This document shows positions 1 through 7,780 of a stretch of DNA of 64,000 bases, piece by piece. Every line of letters begins with the position of its first letter. Position 1 is the first letter of the stretch. The DNA is from Aeromonas sobria (GTDB lineage: Bacteria > Pseudomonadota > Gammaproteobacteria > Enterobacterales > Aeromonadaceae): assembly GCF_000820145.1 (NCBI RefSeq), contig NZ_CDBW01000041.1, positions 87,401 through 151,400 of the forward strand, given 5' to 3'. The notes beneath the pieces were generated by a model that searched no databases, was not told the DNA's origin, and saw only the letters and a program-made list of their open reading frames with translations. Both the position numbers and the translations under genes were made by a program.

Positions 1-501
1 ACCGGTACCGAGCCAGGCAAAGTGATCGGCCCCCTCGCTAAAACCGGTGGAGATGGGGCGCCCCTCGGTATAGACCATGGTCACGCCGCGCAGGGCCGTC
101 ATGGTGACTAGAGTAGCGATGAACGCCTGCACCTTGCCCTTGGCAATGATGAGGCCGCTGACGCCGCCAAGCAGGGCACCGGCACCCAGGGTGAGGGGCA
201 CCACCAGCCAGATCGGCAGCTCCATGGCCACCATGGTGGCCGCCAGCGCGCCGCACAGGGCCAGCACAGAGCCGACCGACAGGTCGATACCGGCAGTGAG
301 GATAACCAGCGTCATGCCGACCGCCATGATGGCGTTGACCGAGGTCTGGCGCAGAATGTTCAGCAGGTTATCGGCGGTGAAGAAGTTGGGACTCAGGAAG
401 GAGACCACACCAATCAGCACCAGCAGGGCGACCAGGGATTTGTTCTCGATCCACCAGGCCTTGCTCATGACGCCACGGCGGGAAAGGGTTTGGGTTGTCA
501 T
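1..501 (-). CDS. rbsC: Ribose ABC transporter permease RbsC (partial, C-terminus outside window)
   Basis: Inner-membrane permease of the ribose importer, the channel through which RbsA drives uptake of ribose delivered by RbsB. Reading leftwards from the ATG at 501 the protein begins MTTQTLSRRGVMSKAW and shows the hydrophobic helices and the motifs FFTADNLLNILRQTS, AVGMTLVILTAGIDLSVGS and GLIIAKGKVQAFIATLVTM typical of the RbsC/AraH permease family. About 167 codons are present and the rest lies beyond position 1. The start codon overlaps the rbsA stop as ATGA (498-501), implying translational coupling within rbsDAC. rbsB, rbsK and rbsR would be expected further left. Confidence 0.95.
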   Translation of the reverse strand, partial: MTTQTLSRRGVMSKAWWIENKSLVALLVLIGVVSFLSPNFFTADNLLNILRQTSVNAIMAVGMTLVILTAGIDLSVGSVLALCGALAATMVAMELPIWLVVPLTLGAGALLGGVSGLIIAKGKVQAFIATLVTMTALRGVTMVYTEGRPISTGFSEGADHFAWLGTG

Positions 502-2033
502 TGGGATGCCTCTTGCTCTGCTTGCCACTGTTTACCGACTGCCGCCGCCATCAGCTTCTCCTGATTGGCGTCACGGGTGTTGAACTCTGCGCTGATGCGC
601 CCTTCGTGCATCACCATGATGCGATCACTCATGCCGAGCACTTCCGGCATCTCGGAGGAGACCAGAATGATGCTCATCCCCTCCTTCTTGAACTGGTTGA
701 TCAGCTGATAGATCTCCTTTTTCGCCCCCACGTCGACGCCGCGGGTCGGCTCGTCGAGGATCAACACCTTGGGCCGGGTCAGCAGCCCCTTGGCGATGGC
801 TACCTTCTGCTGGTTGCCGCCGGAGAGCAGCTTGATCAGCTGATCCTGACTCGGGGTCTTGATGTTGAACAGGCGCACATAGTCGCTCACCGCCTGCCGT
901 TCGGCCTTGCCGTCGATCTTGCCGTGGTGGATGAACTCGCCGAGGGCGCACAGACTCATGTTCTCCCGTACCGACAGCTCCAGCACCAACCCATCTCCTT
1001 TTCGATCTTCAGAGATATAGGCGATGCCTGCGGCCAGCCCATCGGCCGGACTGCGGGGTACCAGCGCGTGACCGTCAACTTCCACTTCACCGGTGCTGAT
1101 GGGGCTGGCGCCGTAGATAAGCTTCATCAGCTCGGTGCGGCCAGAGCCCATCAGGCCGCTGAAGCCCAAAATCTCCCCCTGACGCAGGGAGAAGTTCACC
1201 CCGCGCACGCCGGGGCCGGCCAGATTTTTCACCTGCAGGCTGACGGGGCCAAGCTCGCGCGCAAGACGCGGGTACTGCTCTTCCAACCGCCGACCGACCA
1301 TCATCTCGATGATCTTGTCTTCGTCGAGATCGCTCACCGCCTTCTCGCCAATCCATTTGCCATCGCGCAGCACTGTGACCCGATCGCAGATCTGGAAGAT
1401 CTCCTTGAGGCGATGGGAGATATAAACGATGCCGCAGCCCTGCTGGCGCAGCTCGCGGATAACCACAAACAGCTGCTCGGTCTCGGTGTCGGTCAACGCA
1501 TCAGTGGGTTCATCCATGATGATGACGCTGGCATCGAACGACAGCGCCTTGGCGATCTCCACCATCTGCTGTTCGCCAATGGAGAGATCCCCAAGCCGGG
1601 TATCCGGGCCATGTTTGACGCCGAGTCGGCCCAGCAGGCCGCTGGCCCGCTCGCGCAATTGTTTGTGGTCGATGCTGCCAAAACGGGTTCGCGGTTCGCG
1701 ACCCAGGAAGATGTTGGCGGCAATCGACAACTCCGGCAGCAGGTTTAGCTCCTGGTGGATGATGCTGATCCCCTGATCCTGAGAGTCGCGGGGGCCCTTG
1801 AAGTGGACCGGCTGACCGCGGTAGCTGACGCTGCCCGCATCGGCCTGATAGATGCCGGTCAGCACCTTCATCAGGGTAGATTTACCAGCGCCATTTTCGC
1901 CAAGCAGGGCCATCACCTGACCGGAATAGACCCGCAGACCCGCTTCGTCGAGGGCGCGCACACCGGGGAAGGTCTTGACGATCCCGGTGAGCTCCAGAAT
2001 GGGAGAAAGGGGCGAGGAGGATGTTGTGCTCAT
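498..2033 (-). CDS. rbsA: Ribose ABC transporter ATP-binding protein RbsA
   Basis: Cytoplasmic ATPase subunit of the ribose importer, 511 aa, the normal length for this double-cassette family. The first cassette has Walker A GENGAGKS at residues 45-52, signature LSIGEQQ and Walker B IIMDEPTDAL. The second has a degenerate Walker A (GLMGSGRTE, with Arg in place of the catalytic Lys), signature LSGGNQQ and Walker B LILDEPTRGVDVG. The degenerate second site is normal for RbsA/MglA-type proteins, so this copy is not damaged. It follows rbsD by 21 bp and overlaps rbsC by 4 bp. Confidence 0.97.
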   Translation of the reverse strand: MSTTSSSPLSPILELTGIVKTFPGVRALDEAGLRVYSGQVMALLGENGAGKSTLMKVLTGIYQADAGSVSYRGQPVHFKGPRDSQDQGISIIHQELNLLPELSIAANIFLGREPRTRFGSIDHKQLRERASGLLGRLGVKHGPDTRLGDLSIGEQQMVEIAKALSFDASVIIMDEPTDALTDTETEQLFVVIRELRQQGCGIVYISHRLKEIFQICDRVTVLRDGKWIGEKAVSDLDEDKIIEMMVGRRLEEQYPRLARELGPVSLQVKNLAGPGVRGVNFSLRQGEILGFSGLMGSGRTELMKLIYGASPISTGEVEVDGHALVPRSPADGLAAGIAYISEDRKGDGLVLELSVRENMSLCALGEFIHHGKIDGKAERQAVSDYVRLFNIKTPSQDQLIKLLSGGNQQKVAIAKGLLTRPKVLILDEPTRGVDVGAKKEIYQLINQFKKEGMSIILVSSEMPEVLGMSDRIMVMHEGRISAEFNTRDANQEKLMAAAVGKQWQAEQEASQ

Positions 2034-2054
2034 TTGCAGCTTCCTTGAAGAGGC

Positions 2055-2474
2055 TTAAAACGCCACACCGGCGCAGAGGATCAGGTTAGCGTAGGGAGTC
2101 ACCTCGCCGCTGCGCACGATAGCCTTGCTCTGGCGGGAGCGAGTCTTGAACTCCTCGTGCAGGCAGTATTCGATGGTGATGGGCTTGCCCTGGGCGGCGG
2201 CGTGGGCCTCAAGCTGATCGACCAGCACCTGATGGGCTGCGGGGCTGATCTGCTTGATCTCGCTCGCCATGATCACCTTCTCCACCACCAGATCGGTGAA
2301 CAGGGCGGTCAGTACGGTGCCAAGGCTGGGGGTGCCTGCCATCAGCGCCAGATCGATCCGCTCCGGACCAGCCGGAATGGGCAAGCCGGCATCGCAGACA
2401 GTGATCTCGTCGGTGTGGCCCATCTGTGCCACCAGAGCACTCAGGGGAGCATTGAGCAGTACGCCTCGTTTCAT
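2055..2474 (-). CDS. rbsD: D-ribose pyranase RbsD
   Basis: Converts beta-D-ribopyranose to beta-D-ribofuranose, the form phosphorylated by ribokinase. From ATG 2474 the protein is 139 aa, the same length as E. coli RbsD. It has the catalytic His20 in GHTDEITVCDAGLPIPAG and the C-terminal RSGEVTPYANLILCAGVAF signature. A longer in-frame extension to 2555 exists, but the 2474 start is preferred because GAGGT lies 6 nt upstream and the protein then aligns end to end with the family. First gene of the rbs operon. Confidence 0.96.
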   Translation of the reverse strand: MKRGVLLNAPLSALVAQMGHTDEITVCDAGLPIPAGPERIDLALMAGTPSLGTVLTALFTDLVVEKVIMASEIKQISPAAHQVLVDQLEAHAAAQGKPITIEYCLHEEFKTRSRQSKAIVRSGEVTPYANLILCAGVAF

Positions 2475-2519
2475 ACAACACCTCATCAGGCCTTGGCCCG
2501 TCAATCTGTGAATCGCGGG

Positions 2520-2543
2520 GCAACCGGTTACGCAACCGGTTGC
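2520..2543. promoter_or_regulatory. Tandem AACCGGTT operators upstream of rbsD
   Basis: Two copies of AACCGGTT (2522-2529 and 2534-2541) lie 12 bp apart, the second inside the perfect palindrome GCAACCGGTTGC. AAnCGnTT-centred palindromes are typical of LacI/PurR-family repressors, of which RbsR is one, and the site lies about 50-70 bp upstream of the rbsD start. RbsR control is inferred from position and motif; rbsR itself is outside the window. Confidence 0.6.
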
Positions 2544-2646
2544 TTTGTGCTGCAAAGGTAGGCCATTTCGCGAAAAACGGCCACGGCAAAACAGCGGAAA
2601 TGTGAAAACGATCGCAAAGGCGGGAGAAGATGTGCAGAGCAGCGAT

Positions 2647-2680
2647 AGAGAAGGGTGCCAGCAGAGCCTGACACCCCTCT
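2647..2680 (-). terminator. Hairpin downstream of the GST gene
   Basis: AGAGAAGGGTG pairs imperfectly with CACCCCTCT around a 14-nt loop, just after the stop of the glutathione S-transferase gene. The T-rich side lies on the plus-strand exit (TTTATT), so it may act in either direction. Confidence 0.45.
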
Positions 2681-2695
2681 TTATTGATTTTATGG

Positions 2696-3313
2696 TTAGT
2701 TAGCCAGCGCCTTGGCGACCGCCGGACGGGTCAGCATGCGCTGATAATGATCGGCAACCTTGGGGAATTCACTGATCTCGACCCCATCGCTTTTCAGCCA
2801 ACCTGCGACCACGAACAGGTAGATATCCGCCACGCTGAACTGCTCGCCGAGTACCCAGGGGCCTGCCAGATAGTGCCGCTCAATCTGATCAAAACCATCG
2901 CGCATATTGCTGGCGACTTTCTGCTGCATGGCTGCAATGGCCTGCTCGTCATCGGCCCAGCGGCTGCCACGGCGACCGTGGGCGTGGGAGACATGCACGG
3001 TGGAGGCGAGGAAGCTGTTGACCTCCTGCATGCGGGCCAGCAGGAACGGATTGTCCAGCGGCGCCAGCTTGGCTGCGGGGAAGCGCTGGGCTACATAGAG
3101 CAGCAGGGCCGGGGTTTCGGTCAGGGTGCCATGTTCGGTGATGAGGGCCGGTACGCGCCCTTTGGGGTTGATGGCAAGATAAGCGGGATCACGCTGCTCC
3201 CCTGCAGCGAGGTTGACGAGACGGGGTTGGAACGGGGCATTCGCTTCCAGCAGGGCAATCTGCACGGCCATGGCACAGGTGCCGGGAGCGAAAAAGAGGG
3301 TCAGATCGGACAT
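2696..3313 (-). CDS. Glutathione S-transferase family protein
   Basis: 205-aa cytosolic protein with a thioredoxin-fold N-terminal domain (residues 1-80) beginning LTLFFAPGTCAMAVQIALLEA, followed by NPKGRVPAL (cis-proline loop) and LTETPALLLYVAQRF (glutathione-binding Glu/Ser region). The alpha-helical C-terminal domain ends with the conserved LGEQFSVADIYLF motif. The Cys near residue 13 fits beta-class bacterial GSTs, which use Cys rather than Tyr. The substrate cannot be deduced. Monocistronic, between the rbs operon and the ParA-SIR2 insert. Confidence 0.9.
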   Translation of the reverse strand: MSDLTLFFAPGTCAMAVQIALLEANAPFQPRLVNLAAGEQRDPAYLAINPKGRVPALITEHGTLTETPALLLYVAQRFPAAKLAPLDNPFLLARMQEVNSFLASTVHVSHAHGRRGSRWADDEQAIAAMQQKVASNMRDGFDQIERHYLAGPWVLGEQFSVADIYLFVVAGWLKSDGVEISEFPKVADHYQRMLTRPAVAKALAN

Positions 3314-3397
3314 GAATACTCCTGATTGGCTCAGGCCACCCGCGATATCGGCGAAAGATTGCTTCGCTGAGCACTACGGGCAGTCATGAAAAAGAGA

Positions 3398-3414
3398 GGG
3401 GCAACGTTTGCCCC
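3398..3414 (-). terminator. Terminator after the SIR2 gene
   Basis: GGGGCAA-CGT-TTGCCCC hairpin. Read on the minus strand it is followed by TCTCTTTTTC, so it can terminate the ParA-SIR2 transcript. It marks the left edge of the AT-rich insert. Confidence 0.6.
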
Positions 3415-3508
3415 CCAACCAATCTACACCCCTAAGGGACGATGAAAAAGCTCAGAATTAATCGACCTTAGCAACCTTATCGATAGCTGCGGCTTATTTA
3501 TGCTTCTC

Positions 3509-4378
3509 TCACCAATTTAGTGAATCTCGTAGCTCACTGGTTCTATATTCTTCAACTTTTTCAACGAGTTCTACGAGTGACTCTGTAAGTTCAGCATGCC
3601 CATTATCAGGTAGATATTCTAGGAACTTTATTCTCATAGAGTCTGATGCAATAGATAAAACATCAGGATGAACTTCCCCTGCTGGAATAGTCATAAAATG
3701 AAATGGTGTACGGCCATGAGCAAACTTAACATCTTCAAAAAGCGTTCTAATGTCTGGGTCATCTGTTCCACACCCTAAAAATAGAAATGTGTGTGTTAAG
3801 ACGAGGGATTTTAAAATCTCATAGAATAGTATATATTTCGTCCTTGCCTCAGCATAATCTTGTCGTGTGAATATAAGGTTTTCTGGATTGTTTACTGAGC
3901 CATGAGTTTTCAATATTAGTCTGTTGTTGCCACCTAACAAATAGTTAGCCGTGTCCGGACTAGTGTGATCTTTGATTACAACAGTGCCAGAGGATACGCT
4001 AGATGCATAATTATCATAAATACAGTCAAAGTTAGGGCTGGCAACGATAGGGACATCTAGGTTATATATGTGTTCATGAATTTTTGCTGGACGGTAGCCA
4101 GCTCGCTGATATTCATGCTGGACTTTATCAATGAATGCATCTCTTGAAAGTTTCTTTTTAATTATTTCGCAGGCAGTGAGATAATCTTTATTGCTAATTA
4201 AATTTGAAATACAACCATCATCTTCGATTTCTACAGCACAAATCTTCAAAAACTCTTCCCATGTCGATGGTCTTTTGCCATCTTTGTTGGAAGAGTTTTT
4301 AGAAACTCCAGCCCCGATCATTATTACACAACGACGCCGAGCAATCACCTCTATAAGTTCATTGCTCCAGTTTATCAT
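3509..4378 (-). CDS. SIR2-family (SIR2_2-like) predicted NAD+-consuming effector
   Basis: 289-aa protein with the hallmarks of a SIR2 Rossmann fold: GAGVSKNS at residues 23-30 (NAD-binding), SPNFDCIYDNY around 113-123 (conserved Asn/Asp), LKTHGSVNNP around 156-165 (catalytic His) and LGCGTDDPDIRTLFED around 200-215. Both the Asn and His that NADase-type SIR2 effectors need are present, so it looks intact. The pocket resembles phage-defence SIR2 effectors (Thoeris, DSR, short-Argonaute systems) more than protein deacetylases, since no zinc-binding cysteine quartet is seen. Start ATG 4378 overlaps the parA-like stop (ATGA, 4375-4378), so the two are translationally coupled. The DNA is clearly more AT-rich than its neighbours, a sign of transfer. 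An NAD-depletion role is inference. Confidence 0.85.
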   Translation of the reverse strand: MINWSNELIEVIARRRCVIMIGAGVSKNSSNKDGKRPSTWEEFLKICAVEIEDDGCISNLISNKDYLTACEIIKKKLSRDAFIDKVQHEYQRAGYRPAKIHEHIYNLDVPIVASPNFDCIYDNYASSVSSGTVVIKDHTSPDTANYLLGGNNRLILKTHGSVNNPENLIFTRQDYAEARTKYILFYEILKSLVLTHTFLFLGCGTDDPDIRTLFEDVKFAHGRTPFHFMTIPAGEVHPDVLSIASDSMRIKFLEYLPDNGHAELTESLVELVEKVEEYRTSELRDSLNW

Positions 4379-5367
4379 GATTCTATTCTCGCAATGAATT
4401 TATCGGAAATTGAATGGAAGAACGATGCTGCCTCATAAACTCTAGTGTAATGTGCTCCAACAACACCATCTTTAGCATTTAAGTCAAATATTGGTGCATG
4501 GGCTTGTTGAGAAAGAGGGACAACACTACTTAGAGTAGGAACTTCACCCAAGTCTGCCAATTTAGGGTCCACATCAAAGAATCTACATAGTTCTGCTAAT
4601 TCAAATAATTGTTTTTCCATTATTCTTTCAAATGCACCAACGGCTTGCCGTACCCCTTCTCTTTTTTTGGCTCTATATTGTTGAACTACATGGCCAGCAA
4701 AGCTCAAAGACCAGCCAACATCTTTACCCGCGATTTGAAAGTTATGCCCTTCAGATTCATAGTGTCGTTGGATAGCACCATCAAGAGCGGATTTCCAAGA
4801 TGTTAGTGACTTAATTATATTCTCAACCGCCATCATGCTGAAAATATCGACGGACAATGGCATCAAAAAATAATCTACACCTAATAGAACAGACCTATTC
4901 AATGCACCGAGTGATGGTCCCATATCGATCAATACATAGTCATATTGTTCAAATCTGCTAACAAGTTCCCTAAAAGCATAAGTGGTCTGGAAACCTCTTG
5001 GCTCACCATTTCTTGTCTCAGCCCAGTCAGTAGCAAGTAAATCTTCTCTAATTGATAATTTGGGGTCACCGACAATCAGATCTACATTAAATCGTTCACT
5101 TCTTACAATTGTAGGTGTTTCTTTTGGATAGCCTTGCCCACGACGAATGGGTTCATAGAATGCATCTACACTATAATGTTTATTGTCCATCAAAATGGAT
5201 TGCAATTTGTCTTCATCAAGTAAATATGCTGAAGCGTTGCATTGTGGGTCTGCGTCAATAACAAGAACTTTTTTATTATTTTTGATGGCTAGTGAGCCAG
5301 CAAGATTACATATTAGAGTGGTTTTCCCCACTCCACCTTTGTTATTGAAAAAGCCGATTGATTTCAT
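4375..5367 (-). CDS. ParA/MinD-superfamily ATPase partnered with SIR2
   Basis: 330-aa P-loop ATPase. It has the deviant Walker A KGGVGKTT at residues 10-17, switch I-like VIDADPQCNAS (about 39-49) and Walker B-like YVLIDMGPSLGALNRS. The C-terminal 120 residues are not part of the minimal ParA fold. The start at ATG 5367 (MKSIGFFNNKGG) is chosen because AAAAAGG lies 7 nt upstream; a TTG 18 nt earlier overlaps that site. No ParB gene or parS-like repeat was seen, so plasmid partition is unlikely. Coupling to the SIR2 gene suggests a sensor or regulator for the effector. I do not recall a named defence system with exactly this pair. AT-rich, probably horizontally acquired. Confidence 0.85.
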   Translation of the reverse strand: MKSIGFFNNKGGVGKTTLICNLAGSLAIKNNKKVLVIDADPQCNASAYLLDEDKLQSILMDNKHYSVDAFYEPIRRGQGYPKETPTIVRSERFNVDLIVGDPKLSIREDLLATDWAETRNGEPRGFQTTYAFRELVSRFEQYDYVLIDMGPSLGALNRSVLLGVDYFLMPLSVDIFSMMAVENIIKSLTSWKSALDGAIQRHYESEGHNFQIAGKDVGWSLSFAGHVVQQYRAKKREGVRQAVGAFERIMEKQLFELAELCRFFDVDPKLADLGEVPTLSSVVPLSQQAHAPIFDLNAKDGVVGAHYTRVYEAASFFHSISDKFIARIES

Positions 5368-5597
5368 ATAAAAACCTTTTTCCAATGTTCATTGAAGTTA
5401 TGCTGCAATCGGTAAGTGTATTCATGTTCATAGAAATCATGAGGGTATCCTACCTTTGCCTTCACTTGCAAATAGGTTACTAGCTCTAACGAGTCTGGTC
5501 ACGCATTTCAATGCATGAGTGTTCACATTTATCAACTTTTGATATCTGCAGGTGGGGGGCCGTTGTGATTAGGCCTCGCAGAGGTGATGACGAAGAA

Positions 5598-5617
5598 AAG
5601 GGAGCTATTGCTCCCTT
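5598..5617 (-). terminator. Terminator of the former potD
   Basis: AAGGGAGC-TATT-GCTCCCTT perfect stem. On the minus strand it is followed by TTCTTC, 38 bp beyond the potD-derived stop codon. It survives as the original terminator of the decayed pot operon. Confidence 0.75.
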
Positions 5618-5654
5618 AATTCATTGATCCCGTCAGGGTACGTAAAAAGCAGAC

Positions 5655-6034
5655 TTAACCGGCCTTGGCCACCATGGCTTTAAGTTGCAGGAAGTACTGC
5701 TCGTAGAGGCGGGAGGCGTCCCCTACATCAGACTGGAACTCCCCCTTGCGCTTGATCTCGTCGCTCGGGAAGACCATGGGGTTGTTGCGAAATGCCGGGG
5801 TGAGCAGGGGAGTGGCATCCTTGACCGGGTGGGGTAGCCAATTGCTTCGGCCACCTTGGCGACCACATCGGGGCGCAGCAGGGTGCGCTTGCCACCGCTG
5901 GAGGAACCCTGCAGGGTAAGAAACTCACCGTCATAGGTCTCAAGATCAAGATCAAGGTTGGTCAGGATCCGCTTGCCATCGGATATTTTGCTGATATTGT
6001 TCAGCGCAACAATGACTTGTGGGTTGTTCATCAT
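5655..6034 (-). pseudogene. potA'-'potD deletion scar (spermidine/putrescine transporter remnant)
   Basis: From 6034 leftwards the first ~50 codons match the N-terminus of the polyamine ABC ATPase PotA (NNISKISDGKRILTNLDLDL, then GEFLTLQGSSSGGKRTLLR, a ruined Walker A). At LLR the reading passes directly into the C-terminus of the periplasmic polyamine-binding protein PotD (RPDVVAKVAEAIGYPT). One C appears to be missing near 5828; in the shifted frame PotD continues as NNPMVFPSDEIKRKGEFQSD and ends QLKAMVAKAG at 5655. The rest of potA, all of potB and potC, and most of potD are gone. The shared CTGCTGCGC at the joint suggests a microhomology deletion. Non-functional. Confidence 0.85.
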
Positions 6035-6236
6035 CCGCCGGTCTCACCACTAGGCAGTGGCCATCGTGTTGAAAGAGGGCCGCGTTCTATGCCGCGAGCA
6101 CCTGAAATCGAAGGCTTTTTCGTCGAGTTTCACCCTGCGTGGTCAGGAAAAACGGCTACGAATAGCGGGCTAAACCGTTATAATGCGCCACCTGATTTGA
6201 TCGTTTTCGATATTGGATAGTCAATTGAGTAATAAA

Positions 6237-6977
6237 ATGCGTATTGGCGGCTCCCTTGAGCAGTCTCTGAACCAGGGTTATCGCCTTGATGTAAAAGCAG
6301 TCATCCAGGAGGGTTGGAAACAGACCCGCAGCAATGGACTCGGTCTGTTGCTGGCCACTGTCGGGGTGACGGCAATCTGGATCCTGTTCAGCAATACGTT
6401 GCTGGTGCCCTATCTTGGCGGCGACGATGAGCAGATGAATGTGGCCATGCTACTAAGCCTCCTTATCACCGTGGTCATGGCCCCCATGACCAGCTCCCTC
6501 GATATGTTGGGATTGCAGCAAGCGGTCGGGGTTCGGGCCCGGGCGAATCAGGTGTTCGACTTTTTCCGCCACTTTGTGCGCCTTGGCATGTTGAGCCTGC
6601 TGGGCAGCGCCTTGACCAGCCTGTTCGGGCCCTTGTTCGATCTGGTGGGATTGCCAGCGGTGCTGGCCTTTATTCCCTCGGCCCTGATCGGCATGGGGCT
6701 GGTGTTCACCGTACCGCTGGTGCTGGAACGTGGCCTGACGCCACCTCAGGCCATTTTGGTCTCTCTCAAGCTCTTTGTACGCGGTTGGCCCAGCATAGTG
6801 CTGTTTCACAGCGTGATGGCTGTACTGCTGTTGGTGGCGCTGATCCCCATGGGGTTGGGTCTTATCTGGGTGGCACCGCTCTACTTTAACTGTAAGGGGA
6901 TCCTCTATCGCGATCTCTGCGGAGTGGGGGTAGAGGTCAATGAGGTGACAGAAGGCCCCAACCATTTCAATGCATGA
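6237..6977 (+). CDS. Multi-spanning inner-membrane protein of unknown function
   Basis: 246-aa protein starting MRIGGSLEQSLNQGYRLDVK. A short amphipathic N-terminus is followed by about six hydrophobic stretches (around GLLLATVGVTAIWILF, MLLSLLITVVMA, MLSLLGSALTSLF, LIGMGLVFTVPLVL and VLLLVALIPMGLGLIWVAPL). No catalytic motif is recognised. ATG 6237 is preferred (GAG 8 nt upstream), but TTG at 6225 or 6213 in the same frame cannot be excluded. It is followed after 16 bp by a periplasmic-protein gene on the same strand, so the two probably form an operon. Confidence 0.8.
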   Translation: MRIGGSLEQSLNQGYRLDVKAVIQEGWKQTRSNGLGLLLATVGVTAIWILFSNTLLVPYLGGDDEQMNVAMLLSLLITVVMAPMTSSLDMLGLQQAVGVRARANQVFDFFRHFVRLGMLSLLGSALTSLFGPLFDLVGLPAVLAFIPSALIGMGLVFTVPLVLERGLTPPQAILVSLKLFVRGWPSIVLFHSVMAVLLLVALIPMGLGLIWVAPLYFNCKGILYRDLCGVGVEVNEVTEGPNHFNA

Positions 6978-6993
6978 TGCAAAAGGATCTTGA

Positions 6994-7677
6994 ATGACTC
7001 GTTATGGAGTGACCTCGGCCGTGCGCCATACCCTGCTGGCCAGTCTGTTGTTGCCAGCCGTGGCGATGGCCGCGCCGACGCTGGATCTGCAATACAGCAC
7101 CTTCTACAGCCAGATGAAGACTTTTGCCAAGGGCGAGTTTGGCCACGCTAGGCTGGGCTTTTATCTGACCGATCCGCAAAATGGTCAGCTTTGTGGTCTG
7201 GTCTCCGCTCGGGTGTCCACCCAGGACAAGCAGGTGCCCGCCGAAGTGACGGTAGACAGCGAGCTGCGGTTGCCATTTGATAATGACTTGAACCTCGACA
7301 AAGGCACAGTGGTGGTCACCCTCAAGGAGCCTCATAAGAGCTGCGATCTGGCGGTGCAGGTGATGGCCGATGCACCGAACGGGCCCGAACTGCCGCTGGC
7401 GGAGCTGGCGGCCCGTCAGCAACAGATGCAGTCACTGCTCGACAAGATGGCGGGGATGGTCGGCAAGCACTTCTTGCCGAAGATGGAGGGGGTGCGGATT
7501 GCACTGGTTGAACCAAGTGGCACTGCGTACCTCAAGGATGGCGATCGTCAAGAGGCGCTTCCCTGGCAGCATGGGCAGTTGCTACTGAGCAACGAGCAGC
7601 TGACAGACTTCGCCGCCGGGCAGCTGATGGTGCAGGGCGAGGTGTTGCGACTGACCCCCTGGCTGCACAAGGGCTGA
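6994..7677 (+). CDS. Periplasmic DUF2987-like protein
   Basis: 227 aa with a Sec signal peptide (HTLLASLLLPAVAMA, cleavage before APTLDL at about residue 27). The mature part starts LQYSTFYSQMKTFAKG and continues with HARLGFYLTDPQNG, like the DUF2987 proteins of Vibrio, Shewanella and Aeromonas. Three cysteines are visible, of which two in the middle part (LCGL and KSCDL) could pair in the periplasm. Function unknown. Probably cotranscribed with the preceding membrane-protein gene. Confidence 0.75.
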   Translation: MTRYGVTSAVRHTLLASLLLPAVAMAAPTLDLQYSTFYSQMKTFAKGEFGHARLGFYLTDPQNGQLCGLVSARVSTQDKQVPAEVTVDSELRLPFDNDLNLDKGTVVVTLKEPHKSCDLAVQVMADAPNGPELPLAELAARQQQMQSLLDKMAGMVGKHFLPKMEGVRIALVEPSGTAYLKDGDRQEALPWQHGQLLLSNEQLTDFAAGQLMVQGEVLRLTPWLHKG

Positions 7678-7721
7678 TGCCGGTGGCGCTGTCACGCCAG
7701 TGACAGGTACATCAAGAAAGC

Positions 7722-7750
7722 AAAAAAGGAGCGATAATCGCTCCTTTTTT
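7722..7750. terminator. Bidirectional terminator
   Basis: AAAAAAGGAGCGA and TCGCTCCTTTTTT form a perfect 13-bp stem with a 3-nt loop, between convergent genes (DUF2987-like on plus, ttcA on minus). Confidence 0.9.
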
Positions 7751-7780
7751 ATTGGGTGGCGTTTGCCATGTGATAGCGGC

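Noticed and set aside
495..1748. 417-codon open frame opposite rbsA
   Set aside because: Antisense shadow; rbsA motifs are intact on the minus strand.
4375..5367. Plasmid partition locus (parA)
   Set aside because: No parB-like gene, no parS-like iterons and no replication gene; the partner is a SIR2 protein.
5386..5597. Additional small gene upstream of the ParA-like gene
   Set aside because: A 32-codon frame overlapping the parA start has no ribosome-binding site or likeness; the region is best read as promoter DNA.
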